Below, piece after piece: positions 1-6,731 of a stretch of 11,243 nucleotides of DNA. Made by a program: the position numbers and the translations under genes. Each line of letters begins with the position of its first letter. Within the stretch, counting starts at the first letter, position 1. Source of the DNA: an uncultured Actinomycetes bacterium (lineage in GTDB: Bacteria; Actinomycetota; Actinomycetes; Nanopelagicales; Nanopelagicaceae); the NCBI GenBank assembly GCA_903916775.1, contig CAIWXY010000107.1, forward strand, positions 1 to 11,243. Direction: 5' to 3'. The notes under the pieces were generated by a model. That model worked only from the letters and a program-made list of their open reading frames with translations. It did no database searches and was not told the DNA's origin.

Positions 1-63
1 ACCCGCACAATCATCGACACTCAGATTCAAGAGCAGTTGATCGTTGAGCTCTACAGCAAGTAA
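1..63 (+). CDS. rpsD: 30S ribosomal protein S4, C-terminal fragment
   Basis: Twenty codons in frame from base 1 end at TAA (61-63). The peptide finishes QEQLIVELYSK, the typical C-terminal tail of bacterial S4 (commonly ...QEQLIVEFYSK). S4 is a primary 16S rRNA-binding protein that starts assembly of the 30S body, and in several bacteria it represses its own operon. The start lies upstream of the window. Its place directly before rpoA is the usual order at the end of the alpha operon and supports the call. Only the tail is visible, so nothing can be said about its domains. Confidence 0.9.
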   Translation, partial: TRTIIDTQIQEQLIVELYSK

Positions 64-90
64 TTAATACCTTTCAATAATTTAACAACA

Positions 91-112
91 GGAGATCAAA
101 TAGTGGATCTCC
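91..112 (+). promoter_or_regulatory. Hairpin in the rpsD-rpoA leader
   Basis: GGAGATC (91-97) and GATCTCC (106-112) are perfect 7-bp complements around an 8-base loop. The hairpin would cover the purine-rich AGGAG (90-94) that serves as a ribosome site for the short ORF starting at 103. No T-run follows, so it is not a terminator. A role in controlling rpoA translation is inference only. Confidence 0.4.
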
Positions 113-132
113 CCAACGTATGGAGGAACTAA
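103..132 (+). CDS. Possible 9-codon leader ORF upstream of rpoA
   Basis: A GTG at 103 sits 8 bases after AGGAG (90-94), an ideal Shine-Dalgarno spacing. It opens nine codons, MDLPNVWRN, ending in TAA at 130-132. That stop directly abuts the rpoA GTG at 133, in the same frame. Its last codons also contain the rpoA ribosome site GGAGG (122-126). This layout could couple rpoA translation to translation of the leader peptide. It could equally be chance in an SD-rich leader. I recognise no conserved peptide. The start of rpoA itself is not in doubt, because its conserved N terminus begins at 133. Confidence 0.25.
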   Translation: MDLPNVWRN

Positions 133-1146
133 GTGCTCATTGCACAACGCCCTATCCTCACTGAGGAAGTTGTATCGGAGTTTCGCTCGCGTTTCATTAT
201 CGAACCGCTAGAGCCAGGCTTTGGTTATACCCTCGGTAACTCATTACGCCGTACTTTGTTGTCTTCGATCCCTGGTGCCGCAATCACCAGCATTCGTGTC
301 AACGGAGCTCTTCACGAATTCACAACTCTTGAAGGTGTTAAGGAAGATCTCACAGAGATCGTCCTGAACATCAAGAACTTGGTGCTTTCATCAGATAACG
401 ATGAGCCATCACTTCTTTACATTCGCAAGAGTGGCGAAGGTGTTGTAACTGGTGCTGATGTTGCTGCTCCTGCTGGAGTTGCGATTCATAACCCAGATCT
501 TCACATCGCTACCCTGAATTCAAAGGCTAACTTTGAAGTTGAACTCACTGTTGAGCGCGGTCGTGGCTATGTCACAGCTGTCTCAAACAAGGCTGCAGGT
601 GGCGACATCGGACGCATCCCAGTGGATTCAATTTACTCACCAGTGCTTCGCGTTACCTACAAGGTAGAAGCAACTCGTGTTGAACAACGCACAGACTTCG
701 ATCGTTTGATCGTGGACGTAGAGACAAAGCAGTCAATGACTCCTGCAGATGCCATGGCATCAGCTGGTAAAACATTGGTTGAACTCTTCGGCCTCGCACG
801 TGAATTGAATGTCAACGCTGAAGGCATCGAAATGGGACCTAGCGTCCAAGATGCTGCTCTAGCTGCTGACCTTGCTCTTCCAATCGAAGATCTCGATCTC
901 ACAGTACGTTCATACAACTGCTTGAAGCGCGAAGGTATTCATACCGTCGGTGAGCTTGTAGGACGTTCAGAGGCTGACCTTCTTGATATTCGTAACTTCG
1001 GTTCGAAGTCGATCGATGAAGTGAAGGCAAAACTTCACAGCATGGGTCTTCAGCTCAAGGACAGCCCAATCGGATTTGATCCAACAAAACACCACAACTA
1101 CGGAACTGACGTTGACGATGACATCGTCGAGTCAGAACAGCTCTAG
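133..1146 (+). CDS. rpoA: DNA-directed RNA polymerase subunit alpha
   Basis: This is the alpha subunit of RNA polymerase; its dimer is the platform on which beta and beta' assemble. The protein is 337 aa, normal for the family. The GTG start has GGAGG (122-126) six bases upstream and gives the actinobacterial N terminus MLIAQRP. The N-terminal assembly domain (about 1-230) shows EPLEPGFGYTLGNSLRRTLL (24-43). After a short linker, the C-terminal domain (about 248-312) holds the DNA- and activator-contact helix VRSYNCLK, with R259 matching the UP-element arginine (R265 of E. coli), and the helix-hairpin-helix part RNFGSKSIDEVK. The tail is acidic (DVDDDIVESEQL). It lies between rpsD and rplQ and is probably co-transcribed with both. 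The upstream leader has an unusual hairpin and mini-ORF. Confidence 0.99.
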   Translation: MLIAQRPILTEEVVSEFRSRFIIEPLEPGFGYTLGNSLRRTLLSSIPGAAITSIRVNGALHEFTTLEGVKEDLTEIVLNIKNLVLSSDNDEPSLLYIRKSGEGVVTGADVAAPAGVAIHNPDLHIATLNSKANFEVELTVERGRGYVTAVSNKAAGGDIGRIPVDSIYSPVLRVTYKVEATRVEQRTDFDRLIVDVETKQSMTPADAMASAGKTLVELFGLARELNVNAEGIEMGPSVQDAALAADLALPIEDLDLTVRSYNCLKREGIHTVGELVGRSEADLLDIRNFGSKSIDEVKAKLHSMGLQLKDSPIGFDPTKHHNYGTDVDDDIVESEQL

Positions 1147-1155
1147 GAGAACGCC

Positions 1156-1512
1156 ATGCCAACACCAAGCAGAGGACCCCGTCTCGGAAGCGGTCCAGCT
1201 CACGAAAGATTGTTGCTAGGCACTCTGGCTGAGCAACTTTTCGAACACGGCAAGATCAAGACAACCGAAGCGAAGGCTAAGCGCCTTCGTCCATTGGCTG
1301 AAAAGTTGATCACTGCTGCGATCGCGGGAGATCTTTCAGCACGTCGTCGCGTCATGCAGACAATCCAGAACAAGAGCGTTGTACACACACTCTTCACTGT
1401 GATTGCTCCAAAGTTCGCTACACGTCCTGGCGGATACACACGCATCACAAAGGTTGGTCCTCGTAACGGAGATAACGCCCCAATGGCTGTTATCGAACTC
1501 GTTCAAGACTAA
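1156..1512 (+). CDS. rplQ: 50S ribosomal protein L17
   Basis: L17 binds 23S rRNA near the peptide exit tunnel. The protein is 118 aa. The ATG follows AGGAGA (1145-1150), which overlaps the rpoA stop, and only nine bases separate the genes, so they are co-transcribed. The family signature is clear at 34-53 (KTTEAKAKRLRPLAEKLIT region), with GGYTRITK (92-99) and GDNAPMAVIEL (105-115). The protein ends three residues after this conserved core. Actinobacterial L17 proteins often carry a long Ala/Glu/Lys-rich C-terminal tail, which is missing here. The stop is a clean TAA with no sign of a frameshifted tail downstream. Confidence 0.98.
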   Translation: MPTPSRGPRLGSGPAHERLLLGTLAEQLFEHGKIKTTEAKAKRLRPLAEKLITAAIAGDLSARRRVMQTIQNKSVVHTLFTVIAPKFATRPGGYTRITKVGPRNGDNAPMAVIELVQD

Positions 1513-1561
1513 TCCTCAATCTTCAGTAATTAGCAACCACGTAATCACTGATAGTCGTTTC

Positions 1562-2425
1562 ATGATCGAACCCGCTCTCAACCCTGAGAGCGGGTTTCGT
1601 CGTTTACGAATTGATTTAGCATACGACGGTACGAACTATGCAGGGTGGGGGATTCAACCCGATCAGCGAACGATCCAAGGCGTTATTGAAGAAGCAATCT
1701 CTCGCTTTATCCGTTACCCCGTTAAGAGCGTTGTAGCCGGTCGTACGGACGCTGGAGTGCATGCAACAGGCCAAGTTATCCATGTCGATATTCCTGCCGA
1801 CACGGTCGCATCTCGCTATCAACCCGATGCGGATATCTTCGATCCAGAGAATTTTAAATTTCGGATCAATCAGATTCTTGATCCAGATATTCGCCTGCTC
1901 AAAGTCGGCGATGCACCCATAAATTTTGATGCCAGATATTCAGCTACTGCTCGCCATTATCGCTACAAGCTCCTTGATAACAATCGCGATTTAATGCCGC
2001 TAGCTAGGCTCGATGCCGCGACCTGGTTTCGCCCCCTCGATATTGAGCTCATGAATGCGGCAGCTAAGCCTCTGCTGGGGAAGCACGATTTTGTGACCTT
2101 CTGCCGCTACCGAGTAGGAGCCACAACTATCCGAACTTTGACGGAATTTTCCTGGTCACGGGATTCCGATGGCTTTGTCATCTGCGATATCGCCGCCGAC
2201 GGATTTGGGTGGAATATGGTCCGAAATCTTGTTGGAGCCGGGGTGTGTGTGGGGGAAGGGCGATTTGCCCCTGAGTGGATGGAAGAGATCCTCAAGGGCG
2301 CGGCCAGGGTCTCGGATTCCTACGTTTTCCCAGCCGCTGGGCTGACCCTGGTGGGCGTGGATTACCCACTTCCGGCGAGCTCACCCGACGGACTCATTTT
2401 GACCCCAACCCCCTTTGGCGGGTAA
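1562..2425 (+). CDS. truA: tRNA pseudouridine(38-40) synthase TruA
   Basis: TruA isomerises uridines 38-40 in the anticodon arm of many tRNAs to pseudouridine. The chosen ATG at 1562 gives 287 aa. The frame is open back to an ATG at 1403, but that would overlap rplQ by 110 bases. No ATG, GTG or TTG lies in frame between the rplQ stop and 1562, or between 1562 and the conserved core RIDLAYDGTNYAGW (16-29). The catalytic motif is GRTDAGVHATGQ (60-71), with D63 the expected catalytic aspartate. FDARYSATARHYRY and the C-terminal GFGWNMVRNLVG are also typical. No Shine-Dalgarno sequence precedes the ATG, so translation may be leaderless or weak. A perfect terminator-like hairpin covers roughly codons 3-12. 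The last 200 bases are much richer in GC than neighbouring genes. The function is certain; the exact start is less so. Confidence 0.95.
   Translation: MIEPALNPESGFRRLRIDLAYDGTNYAGWGIQPDQRTIQGVIEEAISRFIRYPVKSVVAGRTDAGVHATGQVIHVDIPADTVASRYQPDADIFDPENFKFRINQILDPDIRLLKVGDAPINFDARYSATARHYRYKLLDNNRDLMPLARLDAATWFRPLDIELMNAAAKPLLGKHDFVTFCRYRVGATTIRTLTEFSWSRDSDGFVICDIAADGFGWNMVRNLVGAGVCVGEGRFAPEWMEEILKGAARVSDSYVFPAAGLTLVGVDYPLPASSPDGLILTPTPFGG
1569..1599 (+). terminator. Putative intrinsic terminator of the rpoA-rplQ operon, inside the truA 5' end
   Basis: AACCCGCTCTCA (1569-1580) and TGAGAGCGGGTT (1585-1596) are perfect 12-bp complements around the tetraloop ACCC. The run TTT at the stem end is followed by CGTCGTTT, so the U-tract is interrupted. 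T-richness is on the plus side only, so it would act on plus-strand transcripts leaving rplQ. Position, about 57 bases after the rplQ stop, fits an operon terminator. It also codes truA residues 3-12, so it may be partial and act as an attenuator for truA. Confidence 0.65.
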
Positions 2426-2445
2426 CCTGCTCCTCTTACATCTTG

Positions 2446-2475
2446 TTGAAATGACTTTTTAAGCGATTTTATGAG
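2446..2475 (+). promoter_or_regulatory. Candidate promoter for rplM-rpsI
   Basis: The 92-base gap between truA and rplM (2426-2517) is the longest in the window and is AT-rich. TTGAAA (2446-2451) matches a sigma-70-type -35 box at five of six positions. TATGAG (2470-2475), 18 bases on, matches a -10 box at four of six. A second AT-rich candidate, TAATAA (2491-2496), lies nearer the gene. The need for an expression signal for two ribosomal genes supports a promoter somewhere here; the exact boxes are uncertain. Confidence 0.4.
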
Positions 2476-2517
2476 AGATGTATTTACCGCTAATAAGACT
2501 AGAAAGAGAGAGACCTC

Positions 2518-2973
2518 GTGCGCACATTTACACCGAAAGCTGGTGACGTCACCCGCAAGTGGCATGTCATCGACGCTGAAGGAGTTGTCCTTGGTCGTCT
2601 AGCTAGCCATGCAGCTGTGCTCCTTCGTGGAAAGCACAAGACAACATTCGCACCACATATCGACATGGGTGACTTCGTTGTTGTTATCAACGCAGAGAAG
2701 ATTGTTCTTACAGGACAGAAGGCCGGACAGAAGTTCGCGCACCATCACTCAGGTTATCCAGGTGGTATGACTTCTATCGTGTACGCAGACTTGATCAACC
2801 AAGATCCAACACGCGTTATCGAAAAAGCAATCCTAGGAATGATTCCTAAGAACAAGCTTGGTCGTTCAGTTGGTTCAAAGCTCAAGGTATACGCAGGTTC
2901 AGAGCATCCACATGCTGCACAGAACCCAACACCATATGTATTCACTCAAGTTTCACAAATCGTGAAGAAGTAA
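2518..2973 (+). CDS. rplM: 50S ribosomal protein L13
   Basis: L13 is an early-assembling 23S rRNA-binding protein of the large subunit. The protein is 151 aa, close to the usual 142-150. The GTG start at 2518 follows a purine-rich stretch GAGAGAGA (2506-2513) and gives MRTFTPKAGDVTRKWHVIDA, the normal N terminus. The signature GMIPKNKLGR is at 107-116, preceded by HHHSGYPGG (75-83) and followed by the conserved YAGSEHPHAAQNP stretch. It heads the classic rplM-rpsI pair: rpsI starts 11 bases after its stop. A likely promoter sits in the gap before it, so the pair is probably transcribed separately from rpoA-rplQ. Confidence 0.98.
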   Translation: MRTFTPKAGDVTRKWHVIDAEGVVLGRLASHAAVLLRGKHKTTFAPHIDMGDFVVVINAEKIVLTGQKAGQKFAHHHSGYPGGMTSIVYADLINQDPTRVIEKAILGMIPKNKLGRSVGSKLKVYAGSEHPHAAQNPTPYVFTQVSQIVKK

Positions 2974-2984
2974 AGGAAGAAGCC

Positions 2985-3488
2985 ATGTCAGATTTCGATA
3001 CAACAGTCGATACAAATGTCGATGCTTCAAACGATGAAGCAGTGCTCACTTCATACTCTTCATCAACTCCAGCTGCTTCAACCAACCGTGCTGCAATCAA
3101 GGCACCAGGTGGAGGAACTGGTCGTCGTAAAGAAGCTGTTGCTCGCGTTCGCCTAACACCTGGTTCAGGTAAGTGGATCGTTAACGGCAAAGAGCTTGCT
3201 AACTATTTCCCAAATAAGGTTCACCAACAATTGGTATCAGAGCCTTTCCGCACAGTAGGTGCAGAGAACCAATACGACGTTGTTGCTCGCATCAACGGCG
3301 GCGGAACTTCTGGACAAGCCGGTGCACTACGTCTTGGTGTAGCTCGCGCACTCAACGAAATTGATCGCGACGCTAACCGTCCTTCACTTAAGAAGGCTGG
3401 ATTCCTTACTCGTGACCCACGCGTTATTGAGCGTAAGAAGTACGGTCTCAAGAAGGCACGTAAGCGTTCTCAATACAGCAAGCGTTAA
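2985..3488 (+). CDS. rpsI: 30S ribosomal protein S9
   Basis: S9 sits in the 30S head, and its C-terminal tail reaches the P-site tRNA. The protein is 167 aa. The ATG has AAGGA (2973-2977) seven bases upstream, overlapping the rplM stop. Residues 1-44 form an acidic, Ser/Thr-rich extension, a known trait of actinobacterial S9 and probably disordered. The globular domain starts at GRRKEAVARVRL (46-57). The signature GGGTSGQAGALRLGVARAL is at 105-123, and the basic tail ends in the invariant SKR. No terminator follows; glmM begins 27 bases later, so read-through into the glucosamine genes is likely. Confidence 0.98.
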   Translation: MSDFDTTVDTNVDASNDEAVLTSYSSSTPAASTNRAAIKAPGGGTGRRKEAVARVRLTPGSGKWIVNGKELANYFPNKVHQQLVSEPFRTVGAENQYDVVARINGGGTSGQAGALRLGVARALNEIDRDANRPSLKKAGFLTRDPRVIERKKYGLKKARKRSQYSKR

Positions 3489-3515
3489 TTTCGTTTTCGC
3501 TGTTATGGCGCTGTA

Positions 3516-4868
3516 ATGACACTCTTTGGCACCGATGGTGTTCGAGGTTTAGCTAATGGTTTTCTCACTGCTGAATTAGCAGTTGATTTGGCTATTGCTG
3601 CCGCTCATATTCTTGGAGAAATCGGCGCCTTTAAACATGCCGATGGCCATCGCCCAATCGCAATTGTTGGACAAGATTCGCGCGCCTCTGGAGAATTTCT
3701 AGAGGCTGCAGTCGTAGCTGGCCTTGCAAGTGCTGGAGTAGATGTTTATCGCGTTGGTGTTCTACCGACTCCCGCTGTTGCTTATCTAGTTGCGGAAACC
3801 GGGGCAGATCTTGGCGTCATGATCAGCGCTTCGCATAATCCAATGCCCGATAACGGAATTAAGTTCTTTGCAAAAGGTGGCGGCAAGTTAGACGATGCAC
3901 TTGAAGCGGCAATTGAAGCGCGGATGGGCGAACAATGGGAGCGACCAACAGGTCGTAACGTTGGTCGAGTTGTCGATGACAATTCTGCATCTGAGCGATA
4001 TCTCTTTCACCTACTCAATACGCTCACAACAAATCTCTCTGGATTGAAAATTGTTGTTGACTGCGCAAATGGTGCATCGTCACGCGTAGCACCAAAGGCT
4101 TACTCGCGGGCTGGTGCAGAAGTTATTGCAATTTCTCACGAACCAAATGGTTGGAATATCAACGAGGACTGCGGCTCGACACACTTAGCTAACCTCAAAG
4201 TCAAGGTACGCGAAGTTGGTGCTGATCTCGGTATTGCACATGATGGCGACGCAGATCGATGCTTAGCTGTTGATCACGAAGGCAATGAAGTAGATGGCGA
4301 TTTCATCATGGCTATTCTCGCTGCGGATTGGCAATCTCGCGGTCTGCTCACAAATGAGACCGTTGTTGGTACCGTGATGAGCAATCTTGGATTTATCAAG
4401 GCTATGGAAGCTCTCGATATCAATGTTGAAACCACTGCAGTTGGCGATCGCTATGTTTTAGAGAAGATGTTGGCCGATAATCATTCACTCGGCGGAGAGC
4501 AATCTGGTCACATCATCATGCGTCATTACGCGAACACTGGCGACGGACTCTTGACCGCGCTGCATGTGATGCAGGCTGTAAAAAATAGTGGCCGTTCGCT
4601 CAAAGAGCTCGCGAGAGTGATGGAGCGTTTTCCGCAAGTATTGATTAACGTCAAAGATGTCGAGAAGGAGAAGCTTGCGGGTTCAGAGGTGATTTCTGAG
4701 GCAGTGTCTACCCACGAGAGCCGACTTGCGTCTAGCGGGCGTATCTTGGTTCGTCCTTCGGGCACCGAACGGTTGGTTCGCGTGATGGTCGAGGCACAGA
4801 GCAAGGAAGTGGCCGAGAATATCGCCCAAGAAATCGCGACACTAGTAAGATCTGAACTCGCAGAGTAA
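3516..4868 (+). CDS. glmM: Phosphoglucosamine mutase
   Basis: GlmM interconverts glucosamine-6-phosphate and glucosamine-1-phosphate, the step between GlmS and GlmU on the way to UDP-GlcNAc for peptidoglycan. The protein is 450 aa, as usual. All four active-site regions of the alpha-D-phosphohexomutase family are present: the phosphoserine loop ISASHNP (S106), the metal loop DGDADR (243-248), the sugar loop GGEQSGH (326-332), and the phosphate-binding RPSGTERLVRVMVEA (413-427). The N terminus MTLFGTDGVRG is canonical, which fixes the start. No Shine-Dalgarno sequence precedes it. Instead the ATG overlaps the stop of a 3-codon ATG-GCG-CTG-TAA frame at 3505-3516, possibly by chance. It follows rpsI, as in many actinobacteria, and precedes glmS by 42 bases. 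Confidence 0.98.
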   Translation: MTLFGTDGVRGLANGFLTAELAVDLAIAAAHILGEIGAFKHADGHRPIAIVGQDSRASGEFLEAAVVAGLASAGVDVYRVGVLPTPAVAYLVAETGADLGVMISASHNPMPDNGIKFFAKGGGKLDDALEAAIEARMGEQWERPTGRNVGRVVDDNSASERYLFHLLNTLTTNLSGLKIVVDCANGASSRVAPKAYSRAGAEVIAISHEPNGWNINEDCGSTHLANLKVKVREVGADLGIAHDGDADRCLAVDHEGNEVDGDFIMAILAADWQSRGLLTNETVVGTVMSNLGFIKAMEALDINVETTAVGDRYVLEKMLADNHSLGGEQSGHIIMRHYANTGDGLLTALHVMQAVKNSGRSLKELARVMERFPQVLINVKDVEKEKLAGSEVISEAVSTHESRLASSGRILVRPSGTERLVRVMVEAQSKEVAENIAQEIATLVRSELAE

Positions 4869-4910
4869 CTGCACCAAAAGAGTTTTAAAGATTTGATGGG
4901 GGTATAGGCC

Positions 4911-6731
4911 ATGTGTGGCATTGTCGGATACACCGGTAAGGCCCAGGCTCTCTCACCAGTCCTAGAAGGTCTTCGCCGTCTGGAATATCGCGGATATGAC
5001 TCTGCAGGTATTGCACTTGTGGTTACTCCTGGTGCACCTCTCTGGATCGAAAAGCGAGCTGGCAAGCTTGCCAACCTCGAGGAGACCCTTGGCGCGAATA
5101 AGCCAGATGCCCATAGCGGTATTGGACATACACGCTGGGCAACACATGGCGGACCAACCGATACCAACGCGCATCCGCATTTAGATAATGAAGGCAAGCT
5201 AGCTCTGATTCATAATGGAATCATCGAGAATTATGTTGAGTTGCGTGCAGAGCTTGAAAAGCGTGGCCATGTATTTAAATCTGAGACCGACACTGAATCT
5301 GTTGTTCACTTATTGAGCGATGCTCGTAAAGCTCATAACGGTGATTTGGCAGCAGCAATGCGCGAGGTCTGCAGCCAACTGCGCGGATCTTTTACCTTGC
5401 TTGCAATTCATGCCGACGAGCCTGGACGCATTGTCGGCGCACGTCGCAACTCTCCGCTCGTTGTAGGAGTGGGTCAAGGAGAGAACTTCCTGGCATCAGA
5501 TGTCTCTGCATTTATTGCGTATACCAAGCATGCACTTGAACTCGGTCAAGATGAAGTTGTTGACATTACGTCATCGTCGATCGTTGTCACTGACCTAGCT
5601 GGAACAATTATTACTCCACGCGAATACGAAATTTCTTGGGATGCATCAGCTGCTGAGCGTGGGGGATTCCCACACTTCATGCTTAAAGAGATTTATGAGC
5701 AACCTAAGTCGATCGCAGACACTCTCATTGGCCGCACGGCTGGCCTTGACCCAGAGATCACCGCGGGAATTAATCTCGAAGGCATCTCAAAAGTTGTCAT
5801 CATCGCCTGTGGTACTGCGTATCACGCAGGTCTGGTTGGCAAGTATGCAATTGAAAAGTGGGCCAACATTGCTGTCGATGTTGAACTAGCTTCTGAGTAT
5901 CGCTACCGCGAACCTGCTGTTGACGGAACTACTTTGGTTATTCCAATCTCGCAATCTGGTGAGACGATGGATACGTTGATGGCGATGCGTTATGCGCGTT
6001 CCCATGGCGCACGTGTATTCGCTGTCTGCAATACCAACGGATCGACAATCCCACGTGAATCCGATGCGGTTCTCTATACCCACGCTGGTCCTGAAATTGC
6101 TGTTGCCTCAACGAAAGCATTTACAGCTCAGCTCATCGCGATGTATCTCATCGGTCTTCACCTAGGCCGTGTTCGTGGAGTTGTTAGCGCAGAGCTCTCT
6201 GCCGAAATTGGCCAAGAGCTGGCCGAGCTTCCAAGCAAGGTCGAGCAAATTCTTGAGACCGTAGAGCCGCTTCGCGCGCTCACTCGCCAGTTTAGGGACT
6301 CAACATCGATGCTCTTCCTCGGTCGAAATGTTGGATACCCAACCGCACTTGAGGGTGCACTCAAACTTAAAGAGCTTGCATACATGCACGCCGAAGGATT
6401 CGCTGGCGGAGAACTCAAGCACGGTCCGATCGCTTTGATCGATCAGGGAACACCCGTCATTGCAATTATGCCAACCTCTCGTTCGCCACTCCACGAAAAG
6501 ATGGCGAGTAATGTGATGGAAGTAAAAGCTCGCGGAGCTGTTGTCATCGCAATCGGAGATGCTGATCTAGATAGCGCTGCTCACAATATTCGAATCCCTA
6601 CCTCGCATGAATTTTTGCAACCCGTGCTCGCTGTAGTTCCGCTTCAAGTAATCGCTTATGAGATGGCGATAGCCCGCGGCAATGATGTAGATCAACCGCG
6701 CAACTTGGCAAAGTCGGTTACTGTCGAATGA
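4911..6731 (+). CDS. glmS: Glutamine-fructose-6-phosphate aminotransferase (isomerizing)
   Basis: GlmS makes glucosamine-6-phosphate from fructose-6-phosphate and glutamine, the committed step of amino-sugar synthesis. The protein is 606 aa, full length. The N-terminal class II glutaminase domain (about 1-225) starts MCGIVGYTG, where Cys2 becomes the catalytic N-terminal nucleophile; this fixes the start. RRLEYRGYDSAGI (22-34), HTRWATHG (73-80) and HNGIIENY (101-108) follow. The first SIS sugar-phosphate isomerase domain holds ACGTAYH (299-305), SQSGET (347-352) and STKAFTAQ (400-407). The second has ALKLKELAYMHAEG (483-496) and LKHGP with H504. The C terminus DQPRNLAKSVTVE is the standard tail. 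No glmS ribozyme-like leader fits: only 42 bases separate it from glmM, so a ribozyme of the known Firmicutes type is absent. Its stop overlaps the next start (ATGA). Confidence 0.99.
   Translation: MCGIVGYTGKAQALSPVLEGLRRLEYRGYDSAGIALVVTPGAPLWIEKRAGKLANLEETLGANKPDAHSGIGHTRWATHGGPTDTNAHPHLDNEGKLALIHNGIIENYVELRAELEKRGHVFKSETDTESVVHLLSDARKAHNGDLAAAMREVCSQLRGSFTLLAIHADEPGRIVGARRNSPLVVGVGQGENFLASDVSAFIAYTKHALELGQDEVVDITSSSIVVTDLAGTIITPREYEISWDASAAERGGFPHFMLKEIYEQPKSIADTLIGRTAGLDPEITAGINLEGISKVVIIACGTAYHAGLVGKYAIEKWANIAVDVELASEYRYREPAVDGTTLVIPISQSGETMDTLMAMRYARSHGARVFAVCNTNGSTIPRESDAVLYTHAGPEIAVASTKAFTAQLIAMYLIGLHLGRVRGVVSAELSAEIGQELAELPSKVEQILETVEPLRALTRQFRDSTSMLFLGRNVGYPTALEGALKLKELAYMHAEGFAGGELKHGPIALIDQGTPVIAIMPTSRSPLHEKMASNVMEVKARGAVVIAIGDADLDSAAHNIRIPTSHEFLQPVLAVVPLQVIAYEMAIARGNDVDQPRNLAKSVTVE

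Noticed and set aside
91..112. Leader hairpin considered as a transcription terminator after rpsD
   Set aside because: The stem is only 7 bp with an 8-base loop and is followed by CCAACG, not T residues; a terminator here would also cut off rpoA from its operon.
1403..1561. Longer TruA reading frame beginning at the ATG at 1403
   Set aside because: It would overlap rplQ by 110 bases, and the added 53 residues are a frame-shifted reading of the L17 gene without resemblance to TruA. The ATG at 1562 is about 15 residues before the conserved core, as expected.
2437..2482. Inverted repeat TACATCT/AGATGTA in the rplM leader
   Set aside because: Seven base pairs across a 32-base AT-rich loop is weak and likely by chance; no ribosomal-protein regulatory structure could be recognised.
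4869..4910. A glmS ribozyme or riboswitch before glmS
   Set aside because: Only 42 bases lie between glmM and glmS, far too few for the known ribozyme, and no pseudoknot core is visible.
4526..5197. A 223-codon open frame on the minus strand across the glmM-glmS junction
   Set aside because: It lies antisense to two clearly real genes with full motifs, has low-complexity Ser/Arg/Pro composition typical of antisense frames, and shows no recognisable domain.
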